Assembly (NCBI GenBank): GCA_948146395.1
Contig: OX411548.1
Location: forward strand, 37,952,912 to 38,016,911
DNA: 64,000 nucleotides
Source: Fragum whitleyi
Lineage: Eukaryota; Mollusca; Bivalvia; Cardiida; Cardiidae
Reading direction: 5' to 3'
The translations under genes and the position numbers were made by a program. Shown here in pieces: positions 33,801 through 46,009 of the stretch. The notes below the pieces were generated by a model, which ran no database searches, was not told the DNA's origin, and saw only the letters and a program-made list of their open reading frames with translations. Numbering within the stretch: the first letter of the stretch is position 1; each line of letters starts with the position of its first letter.

Positions 33801-35096
33801 CTTTTCTCTACGACTTTTTGGGCCATTTTTGAGACGACCCTTGCCACGCAGCTGTTTTTACCGGCCCCTCAAAGAAATAAAAATAGCGATTAGACTGTAA
33901 AAATGGTTTAAAATCTTCAATTTTTCGATAGTATTTCAGCAACAAATTATAAATAAAGAAAAATGTTCAAAAAAAATTGAATTTCAATAAAATTGACCAA
34001 TCAGAGATCACCTTGAGCGATTGTTTATACGGACCGGAGTTTCCCTACAGATTTGTGACAGATCGCGGTAAATTGAATTACTTCACTTATACCATGTGCT
34101 ATGGAGATTGCACTTTATACTCCAATAAACGCAGGGGAAAATACACTCATCCCTACAATAAAGTGACCTGGAAAATATGGCATAGAATTGACTGATTGGC
34201 TTGATTTTGGTATCCACTGAAATGTCTTGTCATATTTAGCAATACATGAGTGATAACTGAAAACTGTTTCACATACCATTTCGAAATTACAGTCATTGTT
34301 AATGATTTTATATTGAAATTAAGTGATCTTGTAATGACATAGACCTTGACTTATTACATTGAGTTTGGTATCTACTGAAAGGTTTTATCATTAGCAATAA
34401 TCATATATAATATGCAGAATCTACCACATATTATACCAAAGTTATATATGTTTGTGCTGAATTGCTTAACAAAATCCAGGATCACACATAATATGGCTAA
34501 TTATTAAGATATAGAAATAATTTGAAGTTCTTTTGGAAAACTGAGATTGGGCAACTATTCATTCCAAATATGAAAGACTTGTGTTTTGGGAGAAGAAGAT
34601 TTTAAAAGTTTTTTCCTCTCCGTTGCCATGGAAGCCTGAATTCTTCATGGATTCCGATTCTGTGAAGATGTTTGTAAATATTGACCTTAAGAGCATTCGT
34701 GTGAAATTTAGTTGAAATTTGGTGGATAGTTTGGAAGGAGAAGATTTTTAGGTAATCGTTTACGGATGAACACATGGACATTCATAGATCACAATTGCTC
34801 ACCTTGAACGCTTTGTACTCAGGTGAGCTAAAAATGATTCAAAGCGGCGTTAAATCTCATTAAAACTAACAAAATCACCAATCACAGCATAAATATTGCT
34901 TCATTGTATATATATAAAAACCTTTTCTTACCATTGTCCCCTTCAGCCAAGTTGGAAGCGGTTTATCAAAAGCCAGAGGAACGTTCACCATTTCTTGTGT
35001 GTTCGTGGAGAAAAAGATGTCAAATCCAACATCTGCATAGCTTCCATGGAAACAAACAGAGGCTACCAGAACCATATGAAAACAATTTAAAATCAT
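27862..35096 (-). CDS. Carotenoid oxygenase family protein (BCO/RPE65-like), two exons
   Basis: Joining exon 1 (35096-34932) and exon 2 (29244-27862) gives 515 residues, close to the family's usual 530. The junction restores the family motif WLKGTM-IRNGLGRFEVG. The donor is ATG|GTAAGA and the acceptor follows TTTCTAATTTAAG. The family are non-haem-iron enzymes that cleave carotenoids or isomerise retinyl esters on a seven-bladed beta-propeller. All four iron-binding His are present: His198, His251 (YMHSF), His316 (HVVNAYE) and His507 (FGTHGRF). Residues 1-21 form a putative signal peptide, pointing to secretion. Oddities: the second-shell Glu equivalent to RPE65 Glu148 and Glu417 are Asp160 and Asp395 (Glu451 is kept), and the palmitoylated Cys of the PDPC motif is Pro124. 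An in-frame stop lies upstream of the chosen ATG. Further 5' exons cannot be excluded. Substrate is unknown. Confidence 0.9.
29390..29580 (-). mobile_element. tRNA-headed SINE in the intron
   Basis: The minus strand begins with a tRNA-like head (29580-29513) containing a TGGTAGCGCG A-box-like region and a GGTTCGATCC B box. A body shared with 21460-21640 follows. Weakly tailed at 29345-29400. Confidence 0.8.
29643..29692. repeat. A-rich low-complexity tract
   Basis: Runs of A broken by G and TCC, just beyond the SINE head. Confidence 0.85.
30240..31816. mobile_element. Mariner-like element with TA flanks, no transposase seen
   Basis: Ends CGAGGGTTGTTTAATTTTTA and its inverse ...TTTTTTAACAACCCTCG are flanked by TA on both sides, and the inverted match extends to ATCCGGATT (about 30 bases). 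TA duplication and terminal layout fit Tc1/mariner. No D,D34D-type frame was recognised, so it is non-autonomous or decayed. It contains a nested element. Confidence 0.7.
31020..31583. mobile_element. Nested element with 23-bp inverted termini
   Basis: AAACCAACTTCTAATCGGTC at 31020 is matched in inverse at 31561-31583 (AGTGACCGATTAGAAGTTGG...). It lies wholly inside the mariner-like element. No gene seen inside. Confidence 0.7.
31880..32490 (-). repeat. Tandem-repeat element end (pearl/Helitron-like), reverse orientation
   Basis: Contains about three diverged 145-bp units (CATTTGGGC, ...GCCTCTAGAGTGCACAC) and ends near 32490 in the inverse of the TTTAGCTCACCTGAGCAC terminus, after a GGACGACGGACACAGC block. 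Same family as 50628-52494. Confidence 0.75.
32505..33180 (+). pseudogene. Degenerate LINE reverse transcriptase fragment
   Basis: Conceptual reading with several frameshifts gives KKLYDSTISKKLTAS, then FINDI, then a decayed YADD region (FVDN), then LNVSKSKIMVFENN. These correspond in order to the palm and thumb of a LINE reverse transcriptase. Too broken to be functional. The clade is unclear and it is not a copy of the LINE at 13184-17220. Confidence 0.65.
33181..34550. other. Intronic AT-rich DNA, no exon seen
   Basis: A 72-codon open frame at 33977-34195 has no supporting features. Repeated phrases such as GTTTGGTATCTACTGAAAGG (near 34370) and its variant near 34210 suggest a diverged tandem repeat of about 160 bases. 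Confidence 0.45.
34560..34835 (-). repeat. Second AGCTCACC-type element end in the intron, reverse orientation
   Basis: Ends in CTCACCTTGAACGCTTTG...CTCAGGTGAGCTAAAAA near 34830, the inverse of the 50628 terminus, so it is another fragment of that family. Confidence 0.65.
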
Positions 35097-35325
35097 TTGT
35101 GTTGGTATGAAATCCTTAACAAGATTCGATAAATGAACTTATTCTTTCCTTTCTTGTCCGATTTTATCTCAGAGATGTTGTAACTGATCTGGTTGGCCTG
35201 GTTTAGCAGGTCATAGGAAACAACCCCTTAACCTGGAAATTTCCTAGGAAAAAGATAATAGAGTAAAAACCCGAACAACGTGTGTACTACGTAGCTTTTT
35301 TGTGCACACACGCGCGCAAAAAATA

Positions 35326-37572
35326 GGTCTAGTATACGTCATCAGCATTTGGTCGACACGAAGTGCTTTGTGTGTTCAACGCAGTGATTACATAACACTA
35401 CGCTGTGCTAAAATCAAAGTACTGATAGTACTGAAGGTGAGGGAACTGAATAGACGAAACAACACACGGGTCAACTTTCTGGAATATAACCTTGATTATT
35501 CATTTATACCAGATATTTTCTTATTTATCACTGCCAAAATCACTGCTGTGTTAAAGATACATAGCTTTTATATTAGATCTTGACAGATGGCCTTACTAAC
35601 AGGGAAAAGAAGAAAATGCTGCTAACTTACACGTTCTCCTTTCTCCATGATATAGTGAACAACAAAAATAACACATTGCTTCATTTTTAAGATATAACGT
35701 TTTTCCTAATATAAAGTTTGAAAGAATGGTTATATTAAACGTTGACCAATTATTGATTTGTGTCAAAAAGGTCGACAACGTATACATACGCATTGAAGAG
35801 TTACACACTCATAAAGGCGACAACCCCAAAATAAAAAGTTTTGAAATTAGAGGTTTCCATTGCTCAGTAGAAGTCACTAGCGCGTGAATCCATGTGAAAA
35901 ATTGCACTCAAAGAATGTCTGACACGCGGATTTCTGAACGTTATCAAGACTTTCTCCCAATATGGCTATCCACTAGCTGTGCGTGCCGCCTCAATCTGAC
36001 TCAAAACCTTGGGGTTTCGTGCTCTTTTTTGACTCTCACTGAAAGCTCGTATTTGACGTGCTAGATCTTGAGATAAGTCCAATCGGTGAAAGATTAGACA
36101 TTGGTATCACTTAAAAAAGGTGTTCGCAAAGTCCATAGTTGCATGAGACGAATGGACCATAAAATTGACTTGCTCATGGGGTGTTACATATGGTTATGGC
36201 TACTGAAGGATTAGATACTCAGATTCATAATTTTTGTGTTTAACTGTCATCAATAGTCCACTAAAACCTGAAAAACTGTGACATAGAGAGTAAGAATGTC
36301 CGGTCTAATCACCCTATAATGCAGCCTCCTCATCGTGTCAGCATCCAAAGTATGGAACCGAAGGCTGTTAAAATCGATGTTTTAACCTTACAATAGGCCA
36401 GTTATGATCCCTCATGGCAGTTGCAAGTGTCCTTGATTTGATGAATCAGTTCAAAATGACTATGCGCGATGGCGTTTCAAAATTCAATTTTTCGCTACCG
36501 CCAAACTCGAAGACTTTGCTTGATCTGATAAATGTCTACGCTGTTTTTCATCACTACCTTTGTTTGCTGTAATACTCGGCCAACTTTATTATCGTTAGAT
36601 GCATTCGATCTGTTGCACGAGCAGAAAACATGTTTATCACATTCAAGTGACTTTACTCAACTGAGTATGAGTTTAGGACTACATTTCACCACAATCTTGT
36701 AGCTAGTGGCCGGCCAAACTAAAGTCTTTTCGTATCAGAAAATTGATTTAGGGTAGAATTATTTATCATTGAAATGTGATGTGTTAGTTTTGATGTTCAG
36801 TTTATTATCTACCCTTTCTGCTACATTTTTTTTTCTAATTTGCCCACATATTGTATGTAATCTGCAACCCTTTACAATTTGGACCTGTCTAGATATTTGT
36901 TGTCTTGTAATGGACTGATCTAAATGAGAACAATTTTAAAACCTCGTCCCATCCTTAAACCCTTAAACAGACGTCAAAATTTTAGACTCGGCCAACTTAG
37001 AACAGGTTTCAGACAGTTAATGAACATGAGTGTAATTTGATATATATCTAGGGTAGAAATTAAAAAAATAATAGGGTACGAGTATATGGTGGACCTTATT
37101 GTAGGAAAGGGAGAAATTGACCCTATCAATTTCTTGTTTTCCCACAGTAAAATACAACTTCTTTATGGAATTCAATTCAATGGAAAAGAAAGAGCCGACG
37201 AGCTTGTGCCCCTGGAAATTACCACGATTGTTAGACGGAATGATCGGATGGACAAATTGACTGATAGTCGCAAACCAATCAACTCAACTAAAATTATTAA
37301 AACGCAAGTTGCGCCTGTCTGCAAAGCGGTATCGGGCGTAGTAATCTTTACCTTGGAAATTGGTTGTTTTTGGCGGACTCAGAGCTATATAGTGAGAATA
37401 CCGTTCGACATTTCCTTTTCAAGTGAGTTAGGGATGTTGCCTATAGGTAAATGAAACCATAGGTTTCCCTCGCCTAAAAAAAGCCGTGCTAAAAAGATTA
37501 AAAAATTGGAGTGTATGCCTTCAAATGTCAACTTTGCCTCAATATAAACCAGGCCCTCGGCGCTATAGCGCT
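35326..37572. repeat. Right arm of a long inverted repeat (partner 17549-18472)
   Basis: Collinear, in reverse, with 17549-18472, except for about 1.3 kb (roughly 35505-36838) that the left copy lacks. The extra segment could be an insertion here or a deletion there. Open frames of about 120 codons at 37086-37741 lie within the repeat and show no protein features. Confidence 0.85.
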
Positions 37573-40019
37573 TTGATTTAATCATAGGATAAGGAATACA
37601 ATGGGCACATATGCTTTCCAACAAGACAAATAAAATTACAAAAAGGATTCCATTCACTAATCGATTTTTTATGATCCCGAAGAAAGAAAGTGAGAAAAAA
37701 TTAAGCAAAATTAAAATTTTGCCTTTGGAAGACGATTCCAACGAGAGTATGCATGGCAGGATTCCACAATTAGTTACTTCTTTTTACTTGCGCAAAAAAT
37801 AATCGTAAGATGTTTGGTAAAACGGGCCCTTGGACATAATTTTTCCCTTCATTGTACTAATATGTTATTTTTCCACCTGAATTTGCCTTATGTAAGTAGT
37901 CGCCAGACAATCTGCAAAACTTACTGTTAAATTCAAATTTAAATATGGAGGCACTTATTCTGACTTTATTAATTTCAAAGGGTAAAATAAGAACAACATG
38001 TAATGTTATCATTTACAATTATTATTATTTATTTCATAATCCAGGGCATCCAAAACATACTAGAGATTAACTGATAAGGACAAATCGGAATATGCAAAGG
38101 AAGGCGAAATGAAAATGTCCTACAATGTTCGTTGTTTCTCAAAAATGTAATCAGCGACATGCCTAATTATCCTTTTTGTTTTTTTCTTTATCAAAGGATA
38201 GAGAAACAATCTCAAACACGAGGTTCATACGGGTCTGAAACGCTCTACTGACTTTTTGAAAGCCCACGACTTGTCAAATACAACAAGAAACCTGTGATAA
38301 ACAGTTACTGCTCACTGAGTTAAGCCCTGCTTTCTAAGTGCTTAATTGTTTATTGACTGCTTTTTAAAGAATGTTTTGGTGTGTAATATAAAAATATTGT
38401 TTTAGAAGACTACAAAAAAAAGAAAAAGAAAAAAAAAAAGATGCAGGGACGACAAGGTATCCCCCAAAAAGATTGAGTTCACTGGGGGGTCGAGTCATCT
38501 TCAGCGAAAGTATCTGAATTTCAACTCGATCCCAACGTAATTTGAACAATGTAAAATTGGTAGAATCAGATAAAATAGCCAAATTAATTTTTCTTGCAAG
38601 ATAACAAAGATATGCTTCAATTAAACGGATCATGACCGAGATATATTATAATTAGTTAGAAAAACGACGACGACGACAACACCACCACCACCAACAACAA
38701 CAACACAATGTTGTCTCGGCGTTACTGCCGTCAAGCCTGCAAAATTATGATCACCAATTTAAAATTTTACCACTCATATCGAAGAATAATTGTGAAAATC
38801 GAATTGAAATCCATTCCTAAATTTTGGTGAAATTCTTTGGATCAGCTGAATTTCAACTTTGACCTTGACTTTTGAAGAATATGAAAACTTAATTAAGGTA
38901 GAAAATTAACTCACTATAGAGGTTATGTTTGTCATATATGTAGTGCTTATGCTGCAGATAGCCCTTTTTTACGTTTAACATGAAGTTGTGAAATTGAAGC
39001 TACTTAAAGAACAATTTGCATATCCACTTATTAGGCGAACTCTTGTATAAATTAAAATAAAATACACCCATGAATATAGGACATATTCTGAAGATAAGCT
39101 TAGTTTTGACCTTGAATTGTAACCTTGGTCGTTGAGCTATTTGTAAATTTTATGGTGGAGAACACTTATACCATCTATTTTGAAACATACCCATAGATGT
39201 ATAGTGCGGTTTTATTGACTTGAATCTGAGCCCTGCTTTTTAGATGAATAAAAATCTGATTATTCCTACTCGGCTTTGCACGTGCTTTCATAGGCATTAA
39301 AAACAAACGATATTGAATGTATTATACATTTTGTTATTTGATTAAATATGACGGTAATTGTTATTTAAGCATTTTTTCCACAGAGATCAAAGTCAGGTCA
39401 AATTAACCAGGCTATAGAAGCTTTACACTGGACGAGCTCATTTTTAACGTTGGATTTGAACTGTGTGTTGGAGCTAAAAATAACTAGATATAAGTATAAA
39501 GTTTATTATCTAGGACAACTAATGTATTCAGTAATTCGACTAGGTAGCAACTTCCTGGAAAACGTATATTGAGCGTTTGTGAGATACAAATACCATCAAC
39601 GTTTTCCGTTTTCTGGGGCTACGCGTTGACGTAAAGCACGTGGCTTTCAAATTTAACAGAATTCTGAAAATTACATATACTCTACTTAAAATGACACTTT
39701 TTGCATTGCATATTTATTTAACGAAAGGGGAAAACAGGAAATTCAAAAGTGTCAAGTTTTCATTTTTTCACTCAGTATTTTAAGGAATGATAAAAAAGAA
39801 TGTTATGTTGTCAACGCGAACCATTTGTTGTTATCATTCTTTATCCTGCTCGATCTTAATTTTGTTTCGAATGAATTTGAAGTCTTTGGTACACTTTTAT
39901 CAGTTTGTTTTTGGAAAACCTAATTGGGTTGAAATTAATGTAGGTAAAGATATGGGGAAACTGATCTTAGTCCACACTGCATGCCAAAGTTTTTGGTACA
40001 TAGCATGGAAAGGGTTAAT
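37573..40019. other. Intergenic, no gene seen
   Basis: Includes sequence like 22480-22655 at 37700-37830, an A-rich tract (38415-38440), and a GAC/CAC/CAA triplet microsatellite (38664-38707). No convincing coding region. Confidence 0.5.
38664..38707. repeat. Trinucleotide microsatellite
   Basis: Runs of ACG, ACC and AAC triplets in succession. Confidence 0.9.
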
Positions 40020-40280
40020 TTCAAGACATTTGGGCCAATAATGTGGCCTCTAGAGTGCACACGAGGTATCTCTAAGATTTGAGCCCTTGGCCCATTTTGT
40101 CTACACTTGAACCAATAACGAACTTGACTGAGCTTGCTGTAGACAAACATTCTGGCTAAGTTTAAGGACACTGGGCTATGAATGTGACCTATAGAGTGCA
40201 CATAAGATGTTGACGGACGACGGACACAGCTCGATCACAATTGCTCACCATGAGCACTTTGTGCTAAGGTGGGCTAAAAA
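40020..40280 (-). repeat. Truncated AGCTCACC-type tandem-repeat element, reverse orientation
   Basis: Two diverged 145-bp units (GCCTCTAGAGTGCACACG, ACCTATAGAGTGCACA) followed by TGACGGACGACGGACACAGC and the inverse terminus near 40275. Same family as 50628-52494. Confidence 0.75.
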
Positions 40281-40599
40281 GATTAGGACATCCGCTGTTT
40301 CATATACCAAATTACTGTGACTGAAAAAATGTGTTGAAAATAGTTCCAGTAGCACTTCTACGCGATAAGTATAATACTACCAATATTTAAAATCTTTGAA
40401 GACCTAGTTTGGATTTTAGTATAACGTCTTGAACCACCGAACAAATCGCCCATACTGAATGATTTTTTGACGCGGCAAAATTCATTTTTAACAGCGGAAT
40501 CCTCGTCCAGAAGGTATTTGATCACTCAAATCTCTAGGCGGAGTCACTCTGTAGAACAAGAAAAAATAGCCAAACCAGAAAAATATCCCATGCTTTGAT

Positions 40600-41650
40600 C
40601 ATTCTGTAATAGTTTCATTAACTTCTGTTCATAAATGATAGAGATGTTGTGCTAACAAGGAAATTAAGATTAAGGCTCCTTAAGCGGCATACTGTCACCA
40701 AACCATGACAATATGCGCATAGTCATATGATAACGACTATTCTGTGAAAGTTTCGTGAAAATATATCCATGAAGGAGGAGTTGCATTATAGGGAAATTTA
40801 CTTAAAGGCCCCTTTTCTCATGACGTCACATAATTACAACAAATGGCAAAAATGTGGCCATGGTCACATAATGATAAATATTTTAAGTAAGATTGATCAC
40901 AATCAACGCATAACTGAAGTAGACAATGAAAAATAAATATGTCATAAAGCCACCTTCTCATGACACGGCGTATAACTAAACCGCCACAAATGCACGTAGT
41001 CACATAAAAAGGCAAATTCTGGGAAGGTTCCACACGAATGTATCCATAAATTATAGTGGAATTTCATTAACAATGAAGTTAAAATTAAGGCTCCTATTTC
41101 TATGACGCAGTATAAAATCACTAGACCATATCAATATGCACATTGCCACATAATGTAGAAGATTAAGTAAAATTTTCATTAATTTCCATGCATAAATGAA
41201 AAATTGCGAACGAATATTCTTAGAATTACTCTTTTAACACCCCTTTTCTCATTACACTCAATCGATCAGACACATTTTCAAAGGGAACAATCATGGTAAT
41301 GGTAAATTATTCTGAGCAAGTTTGAAGACAATACAATGAAAACTGCAGACTCTATTCCCGTGACGCTTGACGAATCGGGCCCAGTTTCAAAAGAAACCAC
41401 CCTTAGGATGGTACAATCATTCTGTTCGAGTTTGAAGACAATCGTGTAAAAACTATGGACCCTAGAGTGTAAACAAGGAGTTTCTAATTGAAGTTTAGTT
41501 TGGTCCGCTAAAAGGTGACGCTTTACTGATCGGGCCTCTTTTCGAAAAGATTAATTCTTGTGATGGTCCAATCATTCTGACAAAGTAAGAAGACAATCAG
41601 ATCAAAACTGTGGACGTTAACAAGCAAAAGTAAAAGGACGGACGGACAGA
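40600..41650. repeat. Diverged tandem repeats of ~130-150 bp
   Basis: The phrases TTAAGGCTCC, CTCATGACG, CATAATGA and GTGAAAGTTTCGTG recur at intervals near 40675, 40805, 40950, 41090 and 41235. A different but similarly spaced set (CGGGCCCAGTTTCAAAAG, GATGGTCCAATCATTCTG) runs to a GGACGGACAGA end near 41650. Confidence 0.65.
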
Positions 41651-41674
41651 AGGAAGGCTGCCATTCGGGAAACA

Positions 41675-41860
41675 GGGGCCTGTTTCATCAAAACATTTAG
41701 GACGTATTTTTGTCTTACCTATGACTGACCACATATTTAGTTCAAAAACCATGTATCACCAATCTATCAATACCTATGTCAATTGATTGTTGTTGTTACT
41801 GGATCGAAAGTCATCAGTAAGACAAAAATATGTCCTAAATGTTTTGATGAAACTGGCCCC
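41675..41860. mobile_element. 186-bp MITE related to 22657-23809
   Basis: Ends GGGGCCTGTTTCATCAAAAC and GATGAAACTGGCCCC, with about 50-base inverted arms including TTTTTGTCTTAC. Looks like a deletion derivative of the 1.15-kb element's family. Confidence 0.85.
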
Positions 41861-42002
41861 AGGTTACGCTATATCTATACCTTCGGCCAGTAAAGCTAAT
41901 AACTAAACAGCGAGAAACATCACATACATCTCAAAAGATTGACTCATTTTGATACCTACATGAGTACACCGAAGCCAACACCTAATTTCTATCTCGCATT
42001 AA

Positions 42003-42235
42003 CTGGCGGCCGCCGTCATATCGCAGTTGGTAGCGCGTCGGACTAAGGTCCCGGGTTCGATCTCCATTCTCATCCATTTCGACTATTTGTCTCCGAGCTA
42101 TGGATAGACCCTTTTTGAATAGCAGCTCGAGGCTAAAATTGGATGTGATGGTAGTACTGGTATTAGAAATACGAGGAATACATTGCTAGGTGTCCCAGCC
42201 GTCGAGATATGACTGAAATAATTTAAAAAGCGGCG
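42003..42235 (+). mobile_element. tRNA-headed SINE
   Basis: The head carries GTTGGTAGCGCGTCGGAC and GGGTTCGATCTC (A and B box). The body has GACTATTTGTCTC and GTACTGGTATTAGAAATAC. The tail reads CGAGATATGACTGAAATAAT. Same family as 29390-29580 and 21460-21648. Confidence 0.82.
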
Positions 42236-43250
42236 AGAAAACCCGTTGAAATTTCTCACCTACGAACAATCTCATTTTCTTCTGTTAGTCTTGTTTTCTC
42301 TTCCTCTCTCTTTAAAAGTAGAAATATATTACCAAATGAGCCTGTGCGTGACATTTCCAACAATTTGAAATGTTCGTTAGGTGCAAACATTGAGTAGCGT
42401 TGACAGTCACATACTGTAAATATAAAGTTTTCTGATGGCCTACAGATACTTTAAGATCTTATCTATCAACAAAACGCATGTTAAAGAATCTGGTCAGACT
42501 GTGCGGATGCACAGGTTGGCCAGAGTCTTTGCTTCGCGCATACTTGAAATTGTTGGAAATCTCACGCACAGTCTCATATTTATTTTACTGCGAAGCGTCT
42601 GATTCTTCCCTTTCCCGCTCTTGTCCTTAATCTGGTTCACACTGAGCCTGATATTACGCCTTTTTTTAGATGATCTTTGCCTCCACTAAAATTGTGTTTG
42701 TCTACGTATTCAGGTTCGACCTTATTCGAGCAAAAGTATGAATATCAGGCAAAACGATGTTGTCTCACTTTGCCAATTTTGGTTTAGAAAATTAGATTTG
42801 TGTGGAATTTCTGAGTCATCAAAGTGAGACTAGGTCAAAAGGTAATAATTTACCTTTGGCGGTATTGCTATTTTATTTTTTTAGCTTAACTAAGCAATCA
42901 AACATTCTACATGACTCTTAATGAAAAGTAGATGACGATGCTTAAACTAAAACAAGGGCCTAAGAGGGCCTGTATCGCATACTTGCTTTCAAATATCTAT
43001 CAAATAGAAATTCGAGTCATATTTAGAAGTTTACAAGGGAATTTGTGAAGAGGCCAGAAGATGGACAGAAAGTGTATGCTTAACCTTATATGGAAAGCCA
43101 TTTTTCAAAATATGTATAAGTATTGATTCTAAATAGAAAAAGTTCTTTTTTTTTAAGATAGAAATGTCTTGATGGATCGTTAACAATGAAACAATGCTAA
43201 ACATAGCATGATAAAACGACAATTATTTTTGTAAACTTAAGCTTTACCAC
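42236..43250. other. Intergenic, no gene seen
   Basis: AT-rich. No open frame with protein features. Confidence 0.5.
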
Positions 43251-43279
43251 CCATAGGCAAATAAAAAATCTACCAGGGG

Positions 43280-43760
43280 GTTGGGGTATTTACCTCAGGA
43301 ATATTATCCTGCAAAGTTTGTATGAAATTGGTCCAATAGTTTGGTAGGAGAGCATTTTCAAAGTGACTATAAGCCCCACCATGTCACACCCTTTTTTTGA
43401 GTCAATCAAAATTTCTAGAACAACTTGAGGAAAGGATCACACAAGAAACACTCATGCAATGTTTCATTTATATTGGCACAATTGTTTGAAGGAATATTAT
43501 CCTGCAAAGTTTGGATGAAATTGGTCCAATTGTTTGGGGGGAGAGCATTTTAAAAGTGACAATAAGCCCCACCATGTCACACCCTTATTTTGAGCCAATC
43601 AAAATTTATAGAACAACTTGAGAAAAGGATCACACAAGAAAAACTCATGCCATGTTTCTTTTATATTGGCGCAATGGTTTGACAGAAGAGGGTCACCAAA
43701 GGATCATTCATGCCAAGTTTCATTGAAATTAGGCATTTTTTTGGGAGAAGATTGTAAAGC
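43280..43760. repeat. Tandem repeat of ~190 bp, two to three copies
   Basis: AATATTATCCTGCAAAGTTTG occurs at about 43301 and 43492, followed each time by AAATTGGTCCAAT and CCCCACCATGTCACACCC. A third, partial copy follows. Confidence 0.85.
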
Positions 43761-43769
43761 GGTTTCACA

Positions 43770-45027
43770 GTCGGGTGGTAAACGAACTGATAATCAGCGA
43801 GCGCTTGACTCGTTTACCTATTTATGGCCAAACAGAAAATATACTAGAACGGTGGTCACCATAAGCAGATATTATACGAGTTTTCGCAAGACTACTTAAT
43901 TCGGAAAATCTCATAAGGATTCCAATAATTTAATTGATTTTTATCTGCCAATACGTAAAATAAGATTTCTTTTCGCTTGTAGTAGGAGATATACTTTAAA
44001 AAGATTTCTACTGCCATATATAATGTGAAATCACTTGTGAACCTGACTATCTAAAGAAGACGAATTTTCGTTATATTCTTGGGTATTTTTTTGCAAAAAT
44101 ATAAGGCTTTTTTTTTGGTATTCATGAAAAAAATGAAATCAGAAATATATTATACACCCTTATTGCCCAAAATGACGTTGACCAAAATTTATCGACGGTG
44201 AGCGGTTACCTTGACGTCATAGATATGACGCCACTAACCAATTTGGACGCCGCAAATATATAATTTCACGAAAATGTCGCTAAGTGACCATTCAACCAGT
44301 TTCCAAATATCAATTTGAATTGCCCTTTACTGAACGAGTCTGTTTTTTTTCTTCTTTTCATTATTTGCATGTTTAAAAGAATCCGTTGGACTACCGCGAC
44401 AACGAGAAAGTTTACGGACGCCTGGACGGAAGGACGGACGGGGAACACACCATAGCTATAACATCTCAGGACTAAGATGGTTCTTTATCGCTCATATGTA
44501 CCTTTAATATGCATATTCATATGTTGAAGAACTTCATTTCTTGTCTTCAATAAATGACCTTTTCGTGTGGACAAAAATTCAAGACTGACAATTCATTTGA
44601 ATCATATTGTTAAATCCCTGCGATTTCTTACATGATCTTTATATATAATTAATAATCCCATTAACATAGTATTTATTTTGATCGCCTGAAGATATTTTTT
44701 TTTCTTTTACTTTTTTTGACAGGAGTCACATAGCATTTCTACAGACAAAATTTGAAAGCTGAAGGCATTGTTGTTCAAAATGGGAAGATTGTTTGTGCTT
44801 CAATATTCATTTATATAAAACAAGATTCTGCCAGAGACAGCAAAATCTCCTGCACGAGGCATTTAGAAATAAATTATTAAACATGTTAAGTAGATCTTTA
44901 AAAAGGAGGTAATTCTAAACATGGTCTAATGAGGCTTCACGGTTATATGGAAGACATACAGAATACAAGATGAATGATGAAGAAGCAAGTCAGTTTATAT
45001 ATGAACTAATTTCATTTTCGCGTCGCT
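43770..45027. other. Intergenic, no gene seen
   Basis: Contains the end of a GGACGGAAGGACGGACGG-type element near 44430 and AT-rich DNA. No coding signal recognised. Confidence 0.45.
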
Positions 45028-45150
45028 GTGTCCATGCAAAAAATCTGATGGTGGCGGAGTTATATGCAGAGGGTTAAATCCGAGGGCGGAGCCCGATGTA
45101 TTAAAGCTTTGCATATAGCTCCTCCCCAATCAAACTTCAAACATGGACAC
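45028..45150. mobile_element. Short MITE with inverted ends
   Basis: GTGTCCATG...CATGGACAC ends, with inner inverted GGCGGAGTTATATGCA / TGCATATAGCTCCTCC. About 123 bp. Confidence 0.7.
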
Positions 45151-45482
45151 ATCAACTCTAAATGAAATTATAAATATTTCAACACGATCACAATTCTGAT
45201 GTAAGTCAATTACCCCAGTACCTTTTATCTGTGTAAAATAGTTTTAAATATTTAGCTGGTTGTAAAATTAACCAACAAGTTGGCGTAAGGCGAATTTCAC
45301 AGAATGCGAAGTCCGTCATTCAGCATGTGGGTTATATGACGTCAAAATCAACAACGTTTCTAATTCTCTTGAAAGGATTTTTCATCGTTTGACGTTCGAC
45401 TGTGACAAAGGCCTTGAAAATCAATGACCATATCGTGTACTCTACGCATCCCTCATTAAATAGCAAATCACATGAAATCATT

Positions 45483-45711
45483 TTAACCCTTTGCTGTTTA
45501 ATCCCTGCTTTTTACGTGCATGTGATTTTAAGATTGAGAAAACATTGTGAAAAAAGAAGAAATTGCTTCTGACAAGCAATTTCTTCCTTTTCCACACTAT
45601 TTTCTACCCTACTGAATGGTTATTTTTCAAATTAAATCCACTTTAAATTTTCGTCTGCAAAACCTTTGAATTTGGACAGGTCTAAAACTTAGTAAAACAG
45701 GAAAGGGTTAA
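45483..45711. mobile_element. 229-bp MITE with strong internal hairpin (copy B)
   Basis: Inverted copy of 27606-27840. Bounded by TTAA at 45483 and 45708. Hairpin GAAGAAATTGCTT...AAGCAATTTCTTC near 45558. Confidence 0.9.
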
Positions 45712-46009
45712 AGTAAATCCTTAACTATTTCAGATGTGCACCAGACAAAGTGAATCTGTTTATTTGCCCTTTAATTTTCTGTTCTGCACACAACCTCATC
45801 AAGTTGCACAAGCATGTGAAATGTTTTTGAAATCTATAAATACACATAAAAGATATGCTCCGGATGAAGTTTCTGATCATTCAACCTTGAACTGTAACCT
45901 TTGAATGTCACCAGATCTTGTTCTATGAACACTATCTATTCAAGATTATACATTATTCAACAAGATGGCCATGACCCTAAACCGCTAACCTGAATTTATT
46001 GGTCCAGTG

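Larger units (their letters stand above)
29245..34931 (-). other. Intron of the carotenoid oxygenase gene
   Basis: 5687 bases, phase 0, with GT and AG ends. It is filled with repeats described separately. No other exon of the oxygenase family is missing, because the joined protein is continuous across the junction. Confidence 0.85.

Noticed and set aside
37086..37741. 118- and 122-codon frames on opposite strands
   Set aside because: Both lie inside the long inverted repeat and lack motifs. The left copy of the repeat does not keep them open.
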